The notes under the pieces are model-generated. The model did not search any database. It saw only the letters and a program-made list of their open reading frames with translations, and was not told the origin of the DNA. From positions 372,001 through 436,000 of the forward strand of contig CAVYRS010000005.1 of the NCBI GenBank assembly GCA_963770995.1: a DNA stretch of 64,000 bases. Direction: 5' to 3'. This document shows positions 9,796 through 18,943 of the stretch, piece by piece. Made by a program: the position numbers and the translations under genes. Position 1 is the first letter of the stretch; each line of letters starts with the position of its first letter. The stretch comes from CAVSWN01 sp963770995. GTDB lineage: Bacteria > Acidobacteriota > Vicinamibacteria > Vicinamibacterales > CAVVIG01.

Positions 9796-11257
9796 ATGCG
9801 GTGTCTAGCCGTCTGTCAGGACGAACTGGTCATCAGGATGCTCGACGAAATCCTGCTGCCCGGCTTCGAGGTCGAGTTCATCGTCGAGAACCGGCCGCTC
9901 GCGCGCCGCCTCCACGAGGCGGGCGTCACGGTCACGGCCGGCGATCCGCGGCGCACCGACACCTACCTCAAGGCCGACATCGGCCCCAGCACCTGCGTCA
10001 TCATCGAAGACAACGGCCGCCGCAGCCCGAAGAAGATTCTCGAGGCGGTGCGCGACGCCGGCGGCACGCTGGTCTACGTGCTCGGGCATCGGCGCGGCGG
10101 CGACCGGCAAGCGCGCCGAGGAGTTCCACGCCGAGTTCCCCGACGTCGCGTACCTCTCGATGTCGGAGCTGTTCGGCGGGCCGCTGCTGACCGAGTTCAG
10201 CCGCTCGCTGACGCGCGCGCGCGTCCAGCAGTACCAGCGCTACTTCAGCGACGCCGACCGCGTGCTGATCATGCTGCACAACGATCCGGATCCCGACGCG
10301 ATGGCGAGCGGCCTCGCGCTGCGCAACGTCCTGCGCCGCACGAAGACGACGGCGATCATCGGCGCGATCCAGGGCGTGACGCGGCCGGAGAACCTGCGGA
10401 TGGTGAACCTGCTCGACATCCACGTCGAGCCGATCACGCCGGAGTCGCTGAAGGAGTACGACCGCATCGCGATGGTCGACGTGCAGCCGCACTACTTCGG
10501 CGGGCTGATCGATCGCGTCGATCTGGTCATCGACCACCATCCCGAGCAGCCCGGCTACACCGCGGTCTTCAAGGACATCCGCGCCGACTACGGATCGACC
10601 TCGCACGATCCTCACCGAGCACCTGCGCGCGGTGGACGTGAACATCTCCGAGCGCACCGCGACGGCGATGCTCTACGCGATCAAGTCGGACACGCTGTTC
10701 TTCAACCGCCAGACCAACCGCGTCGACCTCGAGGCGTTCTCGTATCTCTATCCGCTCGCCGACGCCGCGCTGATCCGCAAGATGGAGGGCGCGGAAATCA
10801 CGCTCGAGCGGCTCGACTACGTGCTGAAGGCGCACCGCGGCGGCACGCTCGCCGACCAGGTCTTCTGCGCGTTCCTCGGGCCGCTCGCCGCGCGAGGACT
10901 TCATCCCCTACGTCGCCGACTTCTTCCTGCAGCTCGAGGACGTCAAGTGGACGGTCATCGCCGGCATCGTCAACGACTCGCTGGTCGTGTCGGTGCGGAA
11001 CCTCGGCTACATCGAAGAACGCCGGCGAGTTCGTGCGGCGCTTCTTCGCCGACATCGGCAGCGCCGGCGGCCACCGCGCGATGGCCAAGGCGGTCGTGCC
11101 GATGCGCGCGTTCCGCGAGAAGTTCGGCGATCTCGGCGGCGAGGACATCGGCGCCCAGCTGCAGGCGCTCGTGCACGAGTTCCTCGCGCACGAGCGAAGC
11201 AAGTCAGAAGTGCGAAGTCAGAAGTCAGAAGTGAGAAGGCCGAAGATGAAGCCGTAA
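9796..11257 (+). CDS. DHH-family phosphoesterase with N-terminal TrkA-like domain (frameshifted)
   Basis: The first ~95 residues (MRCLAVCQDELVIRMLDEIL, then FIVENRPLARRLHEAG) resemble a small Rossmann/RCK-like domain. The DHH domain follows with HNDPDPDAMASGLAL, MVDVQPHYFGG and DHHPEQPG, and the DHHA1 part ends with AGGHRAMAKAVVP. Members hydrolyse short oligoribonucleotides, pAp or cyclic dinucleotide products using Mn ions; the exact substrate is not visible. Frame changes near 10110, 10600, 10895 and 11025 are apparent errors. The last 17 residues (SKSEVRSQKSEVRRPKMKP region) are encoded by the left arm of a word repeat, so the gene end has been extended into a hairpin. Confidence 0.8.
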
Positions 11258-11303
11258 AGTCGCGATGACGACGCTATCCTCTGACTTCTGACTTCTGACT
11301 TCT
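11201..11303. repeat. AGAAGTC word-repeat hairpin at convergent gene ends
   Basis: The left arm (11201-11238) carries tandem degenerate copies of AGAAGTC; the right arm (11281-11303) carries the inverse, GACTTCT, three times. It lies between the convergent DHH and trans-sulfuration genes and overlaps the coding end of both. It could act as a bidirectional terminator, though there is no U tract. Confidence 0.8.
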
Positions 11304-12486
11304 ACTTGCCCAGCGCCTGATCGAGATCCGCGATCAGGTCCGCCGCATCTTCGAGCCCGACCGACAGCCGCAGCATCCCCTGCGTGACGCCGGCGTCGCG
11401 CAGCTGCTCGTCGGTGTGGCCCCACTGCGACGTCAGCACCGGCATGCTGATCAGGCTCTCGACGCCGCCGAGGCTGGCGGCGCGCTTGATCGACCTGCAG
11501 CCGATCGTAGAGCGCGCTCGGCGCGGTCGTAGCGGCCGTCGAGATCGAAGCACACCATGCCGCCGAAGCCCGATCATCTGGCGCTTGCGCGATCTCGTGA
11601 TCGGGATGCGACGGCAGGCCCGGGATAGTAGACCCGGCTGACGCGGCGGTCGCCGGCGAGGAACGTCGGCCACCGCCTGCGCGTTCGCGTTGTGCCGCGC
11701 GATGCGCAGCGGCAGCGTCTTCAGGCCGCGCCCGAGCGCGTAGGCCGGATGCGGATCCATCACCGTGCCGACCAGGCGCCGCGCCTTCTCGATCGGCGCC
11801 ACGCAGCGCCTGCGGGCCCGGTGACCACGCCGCCGGTGACGTCGCTGTGGCCGTTCAGGTACTTCGTCGCGCTCTGCATCGCCAGATCGACGCCGAGCGC
11901 GAGCGGCTGCTGGTTGATCGGGCTGGCGAACGTGTTGTCGATGACCGACAGCACGCCGCGCGCGCGGCACGCCTCGGCGATGCGCGCGGACGTCGACGCA
12001 GCGCAGCGTCGGGTTGATCGGCGACTCGAACCAGACCAGGCGCGTGCGATCGCCGAGATCACGCGCTCCGGCGTCGCCAGCTCGTCGAGCGACACGAACC
12101 GCGGCGTGACGCCGAAGCGCGCCAGCACGTCCGTGCAGCAGGTGCAGCGTGCCGCCGTAGATCGCCGCGCTGCAGACGACCTCGTCGCCCGCCTTCACGT
12201 GCGCCATCAGGATCGTCGTCGTCGCGCCCTGCCCGACGAGAACAGCAGCGCCGACTCCGGCGCGGTCGAGCGCCGCCAGCTTCTGCTCCGACGCTGACGA
12301 CCGTCGGGTTGGTGTAGCGCGAGTAGAGGTACTTCGACGACCGCCCCTCGTTGTAGGCGACGCACCTCCTCGCGCGTTCTCGAACACGAACGTCGTCGTC
12401 TCGTAGATCGGCGTCGTCAGCGGCACGGCGTCGCCGCGATCGCGACTTCGCCGGCATGGATCAGCTCGGTCGCTGGGCCTTTCATA
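11302..12486 (-). CDS. PLP-dependent trans-sulfuration enzyme (cystathionine gamma-synthase/lyase family; frameshifted)
   Basis: The start MKGPATELIHAGEVAIAATP has GAGGA seven bases upstream. It continues VPLTTPIYETTTFVFENA, SASEQKLAALDRAG, GQGATTTILMAHVKAGDEVV, GVLSVIDNTFASPINQQPLALG and the PLP-lysine motif SATKYLNGHSDVTGG. It ends SLISMPVLTSQWGHTDEQLRDAGVTQGMLRLSVGLEDAADLIADLDQAL, the Cys/Met-metabolism PLP family C-terminus. The substrate (O-acyl-homoserine synthase, cystathionine lyase or methionine lyase) cannot be fixed from these motifs. At least six one-base frame changes occur. It lies downstream of the patatin-like gene on the same strand. Confidence 0.87.
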   Translation of the reverse strand, partial: YERPSDRADPCRRSRDRGDAVPLTTPIYETTTFVFENARGGASPTTRGGRRSTSTRATPTRRSSASEQKLAALDRAGVGAAVLVGQGATTTILMAHVKAGDEVVCSAAIYGGTLHLLHGRAGALRRHAAVRVARRAGDAGARDLGDRTRLVWFESPINPTLRCVDVRAHRRGVPRARRAVGHRQHVRQPDQPAAARARRRSGDAERDEVPERPQRRHRRRGHRARRRCVAPIEKARRLVGTVMDPHPAYALGRGLKTLPLRIARHNANAQAVADVPRRRPPRQPGLLSRACRRIPITRSRKRQMIGLRRHGVLRSRRPLRPRRARSTIGCRSIKRAASLGGVESLISMPVLTSQWGHTDEQLRDAGVTQGMLRLSVGLEDAADLIADLDQALGK

Positions 12487-12580
12487 CAGTCCTCGTGCGA
12501 ATCAGCCACGAACTCAGATCGCAACCTGTCAGTTTCGGCTTTCGGATTTCGTGACCTGACGCGAACTTCACACATGGACT

Positions 12581-14019
12581 TCACTTTCGACACCTGTTCG
12601 CCGCTTGCGCCGACCACCGGCTCGATGAACTGGTGATACGCGTCCTCGTAGCCGCGGTTCATCAGCTCGGCGAGCCGCTGCCGGCGATCCGAGCGATCGT
12701 CGTAGCCGCCGGCGAAATCGAACGGTCCGATCGGATTGTGCGCCGGCCGGATCGTGAAGATGCGCACGCCGGCCGGTCGTCGTCGTCGCGTCGCGCACGA
12801 TCGGCCGCTTCGGCCGACTGCAGGTACTCGCCGAGCCGGCCGCGGCCGTCGAGGCGCGGCGGCGGCCAGCGCGTGCGGTCCCGGCGCTTCCGGCGCCGCC
12901 GACACGAGCGATCGATCTGCTCGACGCCCGAGGTCGATCAGCTCGTCGATCAGCCGGATCAGGCCGGCCGGGCGATCGCACAGGCGATGCGTTTCGCCGC
13001 GCCAGTAGGCGTCCGGCGCGAAGGTGACCGTGTGCCAGTCCGGTCGCGAGCGGCAGCGTCAGCGCGCGCGGCGACGGCGTCGGCCAGATGATCGCGGGCG
13101 ACGCCGGCGAGATCGAACACCTCGGCGCGCCGCGCCTCGGCGGCGTCGCTCGTCGGCCGCCGGATCAGATCGCGGCGGCGCGCTCTCGCCGACGAGCGCG
13201 AAGACCAGATCGCGGTGCGCGTCGACGTCGTGCACGGCGATCAGCAGCTCGCGGAACCCCGGCTGGCCGAGGTTCTCCGCCAGCATCTCGGCGTAGCGCC
13301 GCCCGAGCTCCGCGGGCGTCGGCTGCCTTCAACTGCGCCGCGCCGCGCACCAGATCCCACATCACGCGCCAGCAGTGCTCGACCGCCGCCGTCGACGACA
13401 GCGGCGCGCGGACCGCGCGCCACCAGAACGCGCCGCGCGTGCGGCGCCGCTCGCCGCGCCATCCAGCCGTCGCGCGAGCGCGACGGCGCCGCCGACGCCG
13501 AGCACGAGCAGCACGAGCCGCGGCAGCCAGGTCGGCAGCGCCTCCGGCGCGAACGCCGCCTGCGCGAGCGCGCAGGTAGGCGTCGACCAGACCCGGCGCG
13601 CCGCCGACGCCGACCATCTTGCAGCAGGAAATCGATCGGAAAGACGATCAGGCCGCAGCGCCACCGCCGCGATCGGCACCGCCGACGATCGCCAGCGACG
13701 ACCGCCGAGCGCCCAGACGATCGACGCGCGGGACGCGCCGCCACGCGATAGAGCGACTGCGACCGCCGGCGCGCGCCAGAAGCCCTTCTCGTCCCACAGC
13801 CGCTGCGCGCCGTCGACCGCCGCGAACAGCGCGCCGATCACGCCGACGCCGCGGCCGGCGACGATGTCGAGCTTGACGCCGGCTTCGTGGAGCGCGCGCA
13901 GCACGCCGGCGTGATAGGCGCCGGCGGTGCCGGTGCCGGTCAGGACGAGCGCGGTGCGGCGTTGCGGGGAGTAGGGTTCGGAGGACGTGCGGAGACGCGG
14001 TCGGCGCTCGATCCGTCAT
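12581..14019 (-). CDS. Patatin-like membrane protein, nucleophile Ser apparently replaced (frameshifted)
   Basis: The ATG overlaps the greA stop (ATGA), so the two are co-translated. The text TALVLTGTGTAGAYHAGVLRALHEAG is the oxyanion-hole start of patatin phospholipases. The expected GxSxG reads GRGVG in VAGRGVGVIGALFAAVDG, so the nucleophile serine is Gly. Hydrophobic segments follow (LIVFPIDFLL, PTWLPRLVLLVLGVGGAVAL). The C-terminus contains FTIRPAHNPIGPFDFAGGYDDRSDRRQRLAELMNRGYEDAYHQFIEPVVGASGEQV. The end is uncertain because the open frame runs into the next gene; the nearest stop in a shifted frame is at 12581. About 480 residues. Catalysis is doubtful. Confidence 0.6.
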
Positions 14020-14490
14020 CCCGCGGCTTCGTCGTGGATCGTGAGCAGCTTGACGATCTCGAACTCGCGCGTGCCGCCCGGCGTCACCACCTTCACGGTG
14101 TCGCCCGGCTCCTTGTTCAGGAAGCGCGCGGCCGATCGGCGACGTCGTGGAGATCAGCCCTTCGTCGGCGTCGGCGTCCTCGGGCATCACGAGCTGGAAG
14201 ACGAGCTTCTCGCCGTTGCTCTCGACGACGTGCAGCGTCGAGCCGAAGCCGGCGCGATCCTTCGGAATGCGGTCGACGTTGATCAGCGCGATCTCGGCGA
14301 CGCGCTTCTGCAGCATGCTGATGCGCGACTCGACCAGCCGCTGCCGCTCCTTCGCCGCCTGGTACTCGGCGTTCTCGCGCAGGTCGCCGAGCTCGCGCGC
14401 GCGCTTGATCTCCTTCGGCAGCTCGAGCTTCAGCTCGCGGTTGAGCGTCTGGATTTCGTCTTCGAACTTCTTGATCAGCCGCTCTTTCAT
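14016..14490 (-). CDS. greA: Transcription elongation factor GreA
   Basis: GreA binds the secondary channel of RNA polymerase and stimulates cleavage of backtracked transcripts. The N-terminal coiled coil reads MKERLIKKFEDEIQTLNRELKLELPKEIKRARELGDLRENAEYQAAKERQ, with the acidic tip GDLRENAEY. The C-terminal FKBP-like domain shows GSTLHVVESNGEKLVFQLVMPEDADADEGLISTTSPIGRA and, after one frame change near 14130, FLNKEPGDTVKVVTPGGTREFEIVKLLTIHDEAAG. About 157 residues, normal length. Its stop overlaps the ATG of the patatin-like gene. Confidence 0.95.
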
Positions 14491-14564
14491 CGTGCGACTT
14501 CGGCGCCAATCGGTCCACGGCGATCAGATCGCATACCACAGTGCTATCCTGCTCCGCCTGTGCA

Positions 14565-15420
14565 GTGACGCATCACCAGCCGCCAGAACCCGCTCGTCGC
14601 GCGCTTCCGCGACGGCGGCGCGCGGCGACGCCGGCGGCGTGCATGCTGCTCGACGGCGCGCACCTCGTCGCCGACGCGCTCGCGCGCCGGCGATCGCGAT
14701 CCAGCATCGCGGCGGTGACGCCGGCGGCGCGTGGACGCCGCGACGTCAGCGCGCTCGTCGACCGCGCTCGGCGCGCAGCGGCGTCGAGGTCGTCACGCGT
14801 CTCGCGCGTCGGTGATGGACGCGATCAGCCCGGTGCGATCGTCGAGCGCGCATCGTCGCGCTGGCGCGAGCGCCCGGCGCACCGGCTCGAGCGACGTCTT
14901 CGCCGGCGCCGCGCCGCTCGTCGTCGTCGCCGTCGACGTGCAGGATCCCGGCAACCTCGGCGCGATCGTGCGCGTCGCCGAGGCCGCCGGCGCGACCGGC
15001 GTCGTCGCCGCCGGCGCGTCGGCCGATCCGTTCGGCTGGAAGGCGCTGCGCGGATCGATGGGCAGCGCGCTGCGGCTGCCGATCGTCGCCGGCATGACCG
15101 CCGACGCAGCCGTCGCCGACGCCCGCCGCCATCGGCTGCCGCATCGTCGCCACCGTGCCGCGCGACGGACGGTCGCTGTTCGACGCCGACCTGACCGGGC
15201 CGGTCGCGATGCTGATCGGCGGCGAGGGCCAGGGCTTGCCGCAGCCGCTCGACGACGCGCGCCGACGAGCGCGTCACGATTCCGATGCAGGCGCCGGTCG
15301 AGTCGCTGAACGCCGCGGTGACGGCGGCGCTGATCGTGTACGAGGCGCGGCGCCAGCGCAGACGGGTCAGCCACGAAGACACGAAAGCACGAGAACCAGT
15401 ACGATCGACGCGGCTCGTGA
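14565..15420 (+). CDS. TrmH/SpoU-family 23S rRNA (guanosine-2'-O-)methyltransferase (frameshifted)
   Basis: The N-terminal substrate domain reads ITSRQNPLVARFRDGGARR with MLLDGAHLVADALA. The SPOUT catalytic part shows VVVAVDVQDPGNLGAIVRVAEAAGATGVVAAG, WKALRGSMGSALRLPI, MLIGGEGQGLP and APVESLNAAVTAALIVYEARRQR, which are the three SpoU motifs that form the AdoMet-binding trefoil knot. It probably methylates 23S rRNA or tRNA. No clean start exists: a TGA lies in frame just before ITSRQN, and the proposed GTG is one base out of frame, so an indel is assumed. The 3' end runs into a CACGAAG repeat; the stop at 15418 is in a shifted frame and is tentative. Confidence 0.8.
15369..15390. repeat. Single arm of the CACGAAG word repeat
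   Basis: GCCACGAAGACACGAAAGCACG is one arm of the family found complete at four other places here; no inverted partner follows. It is read through by the end of the methyltransferase ORF. Confidence 0.6.
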
Positions 15421-15441
15421 TCGTGGCCGATCAGACACTGC

Positions 15442-16800
15442 ATGGACTCCCTGTTTCCCGACGACGACGCGACGCCGCGAACGGCCGCACCGTGCGCCGC
15501 TCGCCGAGCGGATGCGGCCGCGCACGTTCGACGAGTTCGTCGGCCAGGAGGAGCTGCTCGCGCCGGGCAAGCCGCTGCGCGAGGCGATCGAGCGCGATCT
15601 GCTGCAGTCGATCATCCTGTGGGGCCCGCCGGGCACCGGCAAGACGACGCTGGCGCGGATCATCGCCGACACGACGCAGGCGCGCTTCGTCTCGTTCAGC
15701 GCGGTGCTCGCCGGCATCAAGGAAATCCGCGAGGTGATGGCCGAGGCCGAGCGGCTGCGCCGGACCACCGGCCGCCGCACGATCGTCTTCATCGACGAGA
15801 TCCACCGCTTCAACAAGGCGCAGCAGGACGCGTTCCTGCCGCGCGTCGAGGCCGGCGACATCGTGCTGATCGGCGCGACGACCGAGAACCCGTCGTTCGA
15901 GGTGAACGCGGCGCTGCTCTCGCGGTCGAAGGTGTTCGTGCTGCGCGGGCTGACGGCCGAGGAGGTCGCACGGATTCTGCGCCGCGCGCTGACCGACGCC
16001 GAGCGCGGCCTGGGCGCCGAGCGCGTGGCCGATCGACGACGAGGCGCTCTCGCGCGATCGCGCGTCTACGCGAACGGCGACGCGCGCGTCGGCGCTGAAC
16101 CTGCTCGAGCTGAGCGTCGCCGCCGCGCCGGTCGTCGACGGCGTGCGGCGCGTCGACGTCGCGCGCGTCGAGCAGACGATCCAGCGGCGCGCGCTGCTCT
16201 ACGACAAGTCCGGCGAGGAGCACTACAACCTGATCTCGGCGCTGCACAAGTCGATGCGCAACAGCGATCCGGACGCCGTCGGTCTACTGGCTCGCGCGGA
16301 TGGTCGAGGCCGGCGAGGATCCGCTCTACATCGCGCGCCGCCTGGTGCGCTTCGCGTCCGAGGACATCGGCAACGCCGATCCGCAGGCGCTGACCGTCGC
16401 CGTCGCCGCGAAGGACGCGGTGCACTTCATCGGCATGCCCGAGGGCAACACGGCGCTGGCGCAGGCCGCGATCTACCTGGCGACCGCGCCGAAGAGCAAC
16501 GCGGTCTACGAGGCCTACAACCGCGCCGCCGAGGACGCGCACAGCGACGTCGCGCAGCCGGTGCCGCTGCACCTGCGCAACGCGCCGACCAGGCTGATGA
16601 AGGATCTCGAGTACGGCAAGGGCTACAAGTACGCGCACAACGAGGCGGACGCCGTCGCCGACATGTCGTGCCTGCCGCCGGCGCTCGAGGGACGGAAGTA
16701 CTACGAGCCGACGGAGCGCGGCTTCGAGAAGGAGATCAAGAAACGGCTCGAGGCGTGGCAGGCCAGGAAACGGTCGAAGCGAACAGGTGATTCACGATAA
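15442..16800 (+). CDS. rarA: Replication-associated recombination protein A (AAA+ ATPase; frameshifted)
   Basis: RarA/MgsA is a cytoplasmic AAA+ ATPase acting at stalled forks and binding SSB. Visible motifs: RPRTFDEFVGQEELLAPG, Walker A LWGPPGTGKTTLARII, Walker B TIVFIDEIHRFNKAQQDAFLP, sensor 1 LIGATTENPSFEVN with ALLSRSKVFVL, and the C-terminal tetramerisation region DKSGEEHYNLISALHKSMRNSDPDA...WLARMVEAGEDPLYIARRLVRFASEDIGNADPQAL. It ends at 16800. Apparent indels near 15480, 16030, 16060, 16085 and 16285. A 14-bp inverted repeat starts directly after the stop codon and faces the convergent next gene. Confidence 0.93.
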
Positions 16801-16872
16801 AGGCAACCACGAAGACACGAAAACACGAAAAAGAACGCTTTTCTTCGTGGCTTCGTGGCTTCGTGGTTGCCT
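16801..16872. repeat. CACGAAG word-repeat hairpin between convergent rarA and formamidase genes
   Basis: The arms AGGCAACCACGAAG (16801-16814) and CTTCGTGGTTGCCT (16859-16872) are perfect complements; between them are further degenerate copies (ACACGAAA, TTCGTGGC). It sits tail-to-tail between two genes and could terminate both. Several related copies occur in the window. Confidence 0.85.
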
Positions 16873-16886
16873 TTGTTCTACTGCGG

Positions 16887-17887
16887 CTATCGAAAGATCG
16901 ACTTGGCGATCGTCGCGTGCACGCCTTTGGTCGCGTCGACCGCCTGCGTCACGTGCAGATCCGCCGCCAGCGAGCACAGCATGTAGGCATCGTCGCGCGA
17001 CAGCTTCTTCTCGGCCACCAGAAACTCGACCATCTCGCGCATGGCGAGGCGCGTCGCTTCGTCGAGGTCCTCGTGCAGCCCCATCGCGATGTAATGCGTC
17101 GGCGTCTCCGCGCGCGGCCAGCGCAGGCGCTGCCCTTTCCGCACGCGCACTTCGAAGGTGCCGCGCAGCGACGTCTCGAGCGCCGTGCCGGTCACTTCGC
17201 CGTCGCCCTGCATCGCATGACCGTCGCCGACCGACAGCAGCGCGCCCGGCAACGTGGACCGGCAGGTACAGGATCGAGCCCGCCACGAGATCCTTGTTGT
17301 CCAGATTGCCGCCGTGCCAGCCGGGCGGCCGGCTCGAGATGCGCCCGACGAGCGGCGGAGGCGCGACGCCGATGGATCCGAAAAACGGCGCGAGCGGCAG
17401 CGTGATCGCCCGGCGCTGAACTCGACGCGATCCGCGCCGGCGGGCCAGCGGAACAGACTGCAGCTGCGCGTACGGAAACTCGTCCGGCAGCACACCGCCG
17501 GCCGGACTGAACGCATTCACGCCGAAGGTGTGGAGAAACTCGATCGCGACGATCCGGATCTCCGAGCGTGTCGCCCGGCTCGGCGCCCTCGACGAAGATC
17601 GGCCCGCTCATCGGATGCGCGCCCGGACCGCGCTCGGTCACCGCTGCTCGACGGCCTTGAGCGACTCCGGAATCTCCGCCTCGCGTCGCGCCCGCCAGCC
17701 GCAGCCGCTGCAGACCGCCCGCGACCATCGTCTCGACGCGAACGCGATCGCCGGATGCGATGCGCAGCACCGGCGGCACGCGCGCGTCGTAGTAGCCCCA
17801 GTGCACCGACTCCGGTTTCAGCGGCAGTTCGTGAATCTTTGGCGCCTGTCCGGAAAGAACTGCGGCAAAAAGCAACCACGAAGACAT
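16887..17887 (-). CDS. Acetamidase/formamidase family protein (frameshifted)
   Basis: The text KIHELPLKPESVHWGYYDARVPPVLRIASGDRVRVETM is the start of FmdA/AmdA enzymes. It continues HPMSGPIFVEGAEPGDTLEIRI, FGVNAFSPAGGVLPDEFPYAQ, PFFGSIGVAP, GRISSRPPGWHGGNLDNKDLVAGSILYLPVHV, LSVGDGHAMQGDGEVTGTALET and LSRDDAYMLCSLAADLHVTQAVDATKGVHATI, all family hallmarks including metal-site residues. It hydrolyses short amides to acid and ammonia; substrate unknown. The preferred start gives MSSWLLFAAVLSGQAP, a short signal-like leader encoded by the right half of a CACGAAG repeat. Three to four indels break the frame between 17250 and 17690. Confidence 0.85.
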
Positions 17888-17947
17888 GAAAGCACGAAGA
17901 AGAGATGAAAAAGGTTTTCTTCGTGGCTTCGTGTCTTGGTGGTTGCA
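17870..17947. repeat. CACGAAG word-repeat hairpin overlapping the formamidase start
   Basis: The left arm (AGCAACCACGAAGACATG, 17871-17888) and right arm (TTCTTCGTGGCTTCGTGTCTTGGTGGTTGC, split with mismatches, to 17946) form a long imperfect hairpin between two co-directional minus-strand genes. The formamidase ATG lies inside the left arm. Confidence 0.8.
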
Positions 17948-17967
17948 TTTGAATCGCGGATTCGCAG

Positions 17968-18433
17968 TCACGGCTTGCCTCCCGCCCACGTACGAATTTT
18001 CGCGCCCGGAAACGATACCGGCACGGCACCGTCTTCGAGCACCCGATCGTGAAATGCTTTGATGTCGAAGCGCTGGCCCAGCGTCTGCGTTGCCTCTTCA
18101 CGCATCTTCGTGATTTCGATCGCGCCGAGCATATACGCCGTCGCCTGGCCCGGACTGCCGAAGCTCCTTCAGCCAGGCGTCCTCGCGCGCCTGCCAGGCC
18201 CGCACGGCGTTCAGTGAGTTGTCGGGGAGCTTGTCATGGCGGCGGCCCGGCACGCGGTAGAGCGTGATCTGATCCGGATTCCGCGCGAAGAACCCGTCCA
18301 GATAGGCGTCGGCCAGCGCCCTGACCCGCTCGTCCGCGGGCGGCGCAGGCGGCGGCGCCGGGGGCGGCCCCGCGCTGCACGCGAAGGTCAGCAGCGCGGC
18401 CGCGGCAAGGGAAAGCGTTCGGGCACGGACCAT
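17968..18433 (-). pseudogene. DUF885 family lipoprotein/peptidase-like gene with a large internal deletion
   Basis: The N-terminus MVRARTLSLAAAALLTFACSAG carries a lipoprotein-type box, followed by a Pro-rich linker and VRALADAYLDGFFARNPDQITLYRVPGRRHDKLPDNSLNAVRAWQAREDAWLKELR, the usual start of DUF885. It then jumps to GSPGQATAYMLGAIEITKMREEATQTLGQRFDIKAFHDRVLEDGAVPVSF, the usual extreme C-terminus. The family is normally near 550-600 residues; here only about 154 remain, so roughly 400 central residues, including the HExxH-like metal site, are missing. The junction also changes frame. It is either a decayed gene or an assembly collapse. Confidence 0.7.
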
Positions 18434-18472
18434 GCCGGATTATACTGACGCACTTCGGAACGGGAGGCGTGC

Positions 18473-18943
18473 ATGCAGATCTCGGAACGGAAAGTCGGCG
18501 ACGTGATGATCGTGGACGTGTCGGGCAAGATCACGCTGGGCGACGGCGGCGACGTCGTGCTGAAGGACAAGATGGCGAGCCTGATCCAGCAGGGCCACAA
18601 GAAGGTGCTGCTCAACCTCGGCGACGTGTCCTACGTGGACAGCGCGGGCCTCGGCGAGATCGTGCAGTCGTACGCGACGGTGACCAAGAACGGCGGCTCG
18701 CTGAAGCTGCTGAACGTGACCAAGCGGATCAAGGATCTGCTGTCGATCACGAAGCTGCTGACGGTGTTCGAGTGCCACGACAGCGAGAGCCGACGCGGTG
18801 AAGAGCTTCAACGTCAGGCGTACCGCGGTCTTCCGACGGCTACTGTTCGGCGACGGCTGCCTGCGACGGGTCGGCCGGCTCGTAGGCCGGCACCTTCCGC
18901 AGCATCTCGGCGCCGAATCGGCAGGATGAACGAGAAGCGGTAG
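18473..18943 (+). CDS. STAS-domain anti-sigma factor antagonist
   Basis: This is a SpoIIAA/RsbV-like protein. MQISERKVGDVMIVDVSGKITLGDGGDVVLKDKMASLIQQGHKKVLLNLGDVSYVDSAGLGEIVQSYATVTKNGGSLKLLNVTKRIKDLLSITKLLTVFECHDSE covers the whole STAS fold in about 105 residues. The serine in VDSAGLGEI is the usual phosphorylation site that a partner kinase would use to switch binding to an anti-sigma factor. No kinase partner is adjacent. Codons after about 18790 look out of frame (one indel; a shifted frame reads ADAVKSFN), so the annotated tail to 18943, which overlaps the convergent protease gene, is probably wrong. Confidence 0.88.
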   Translation: MQISERKVGDVMIVDVSGKITLGDGGDVVLKDKMASLIQQGHKKVLLNLGDVSYVDSAGLGEIVQSYATVTKNGGSLKLLNVTKRIKDLLSITKLLTVFECHDSESRRGEELQRQAYRGLPTATVRRRLPATGRPARRPAPSAASRRRIGRMNEKR

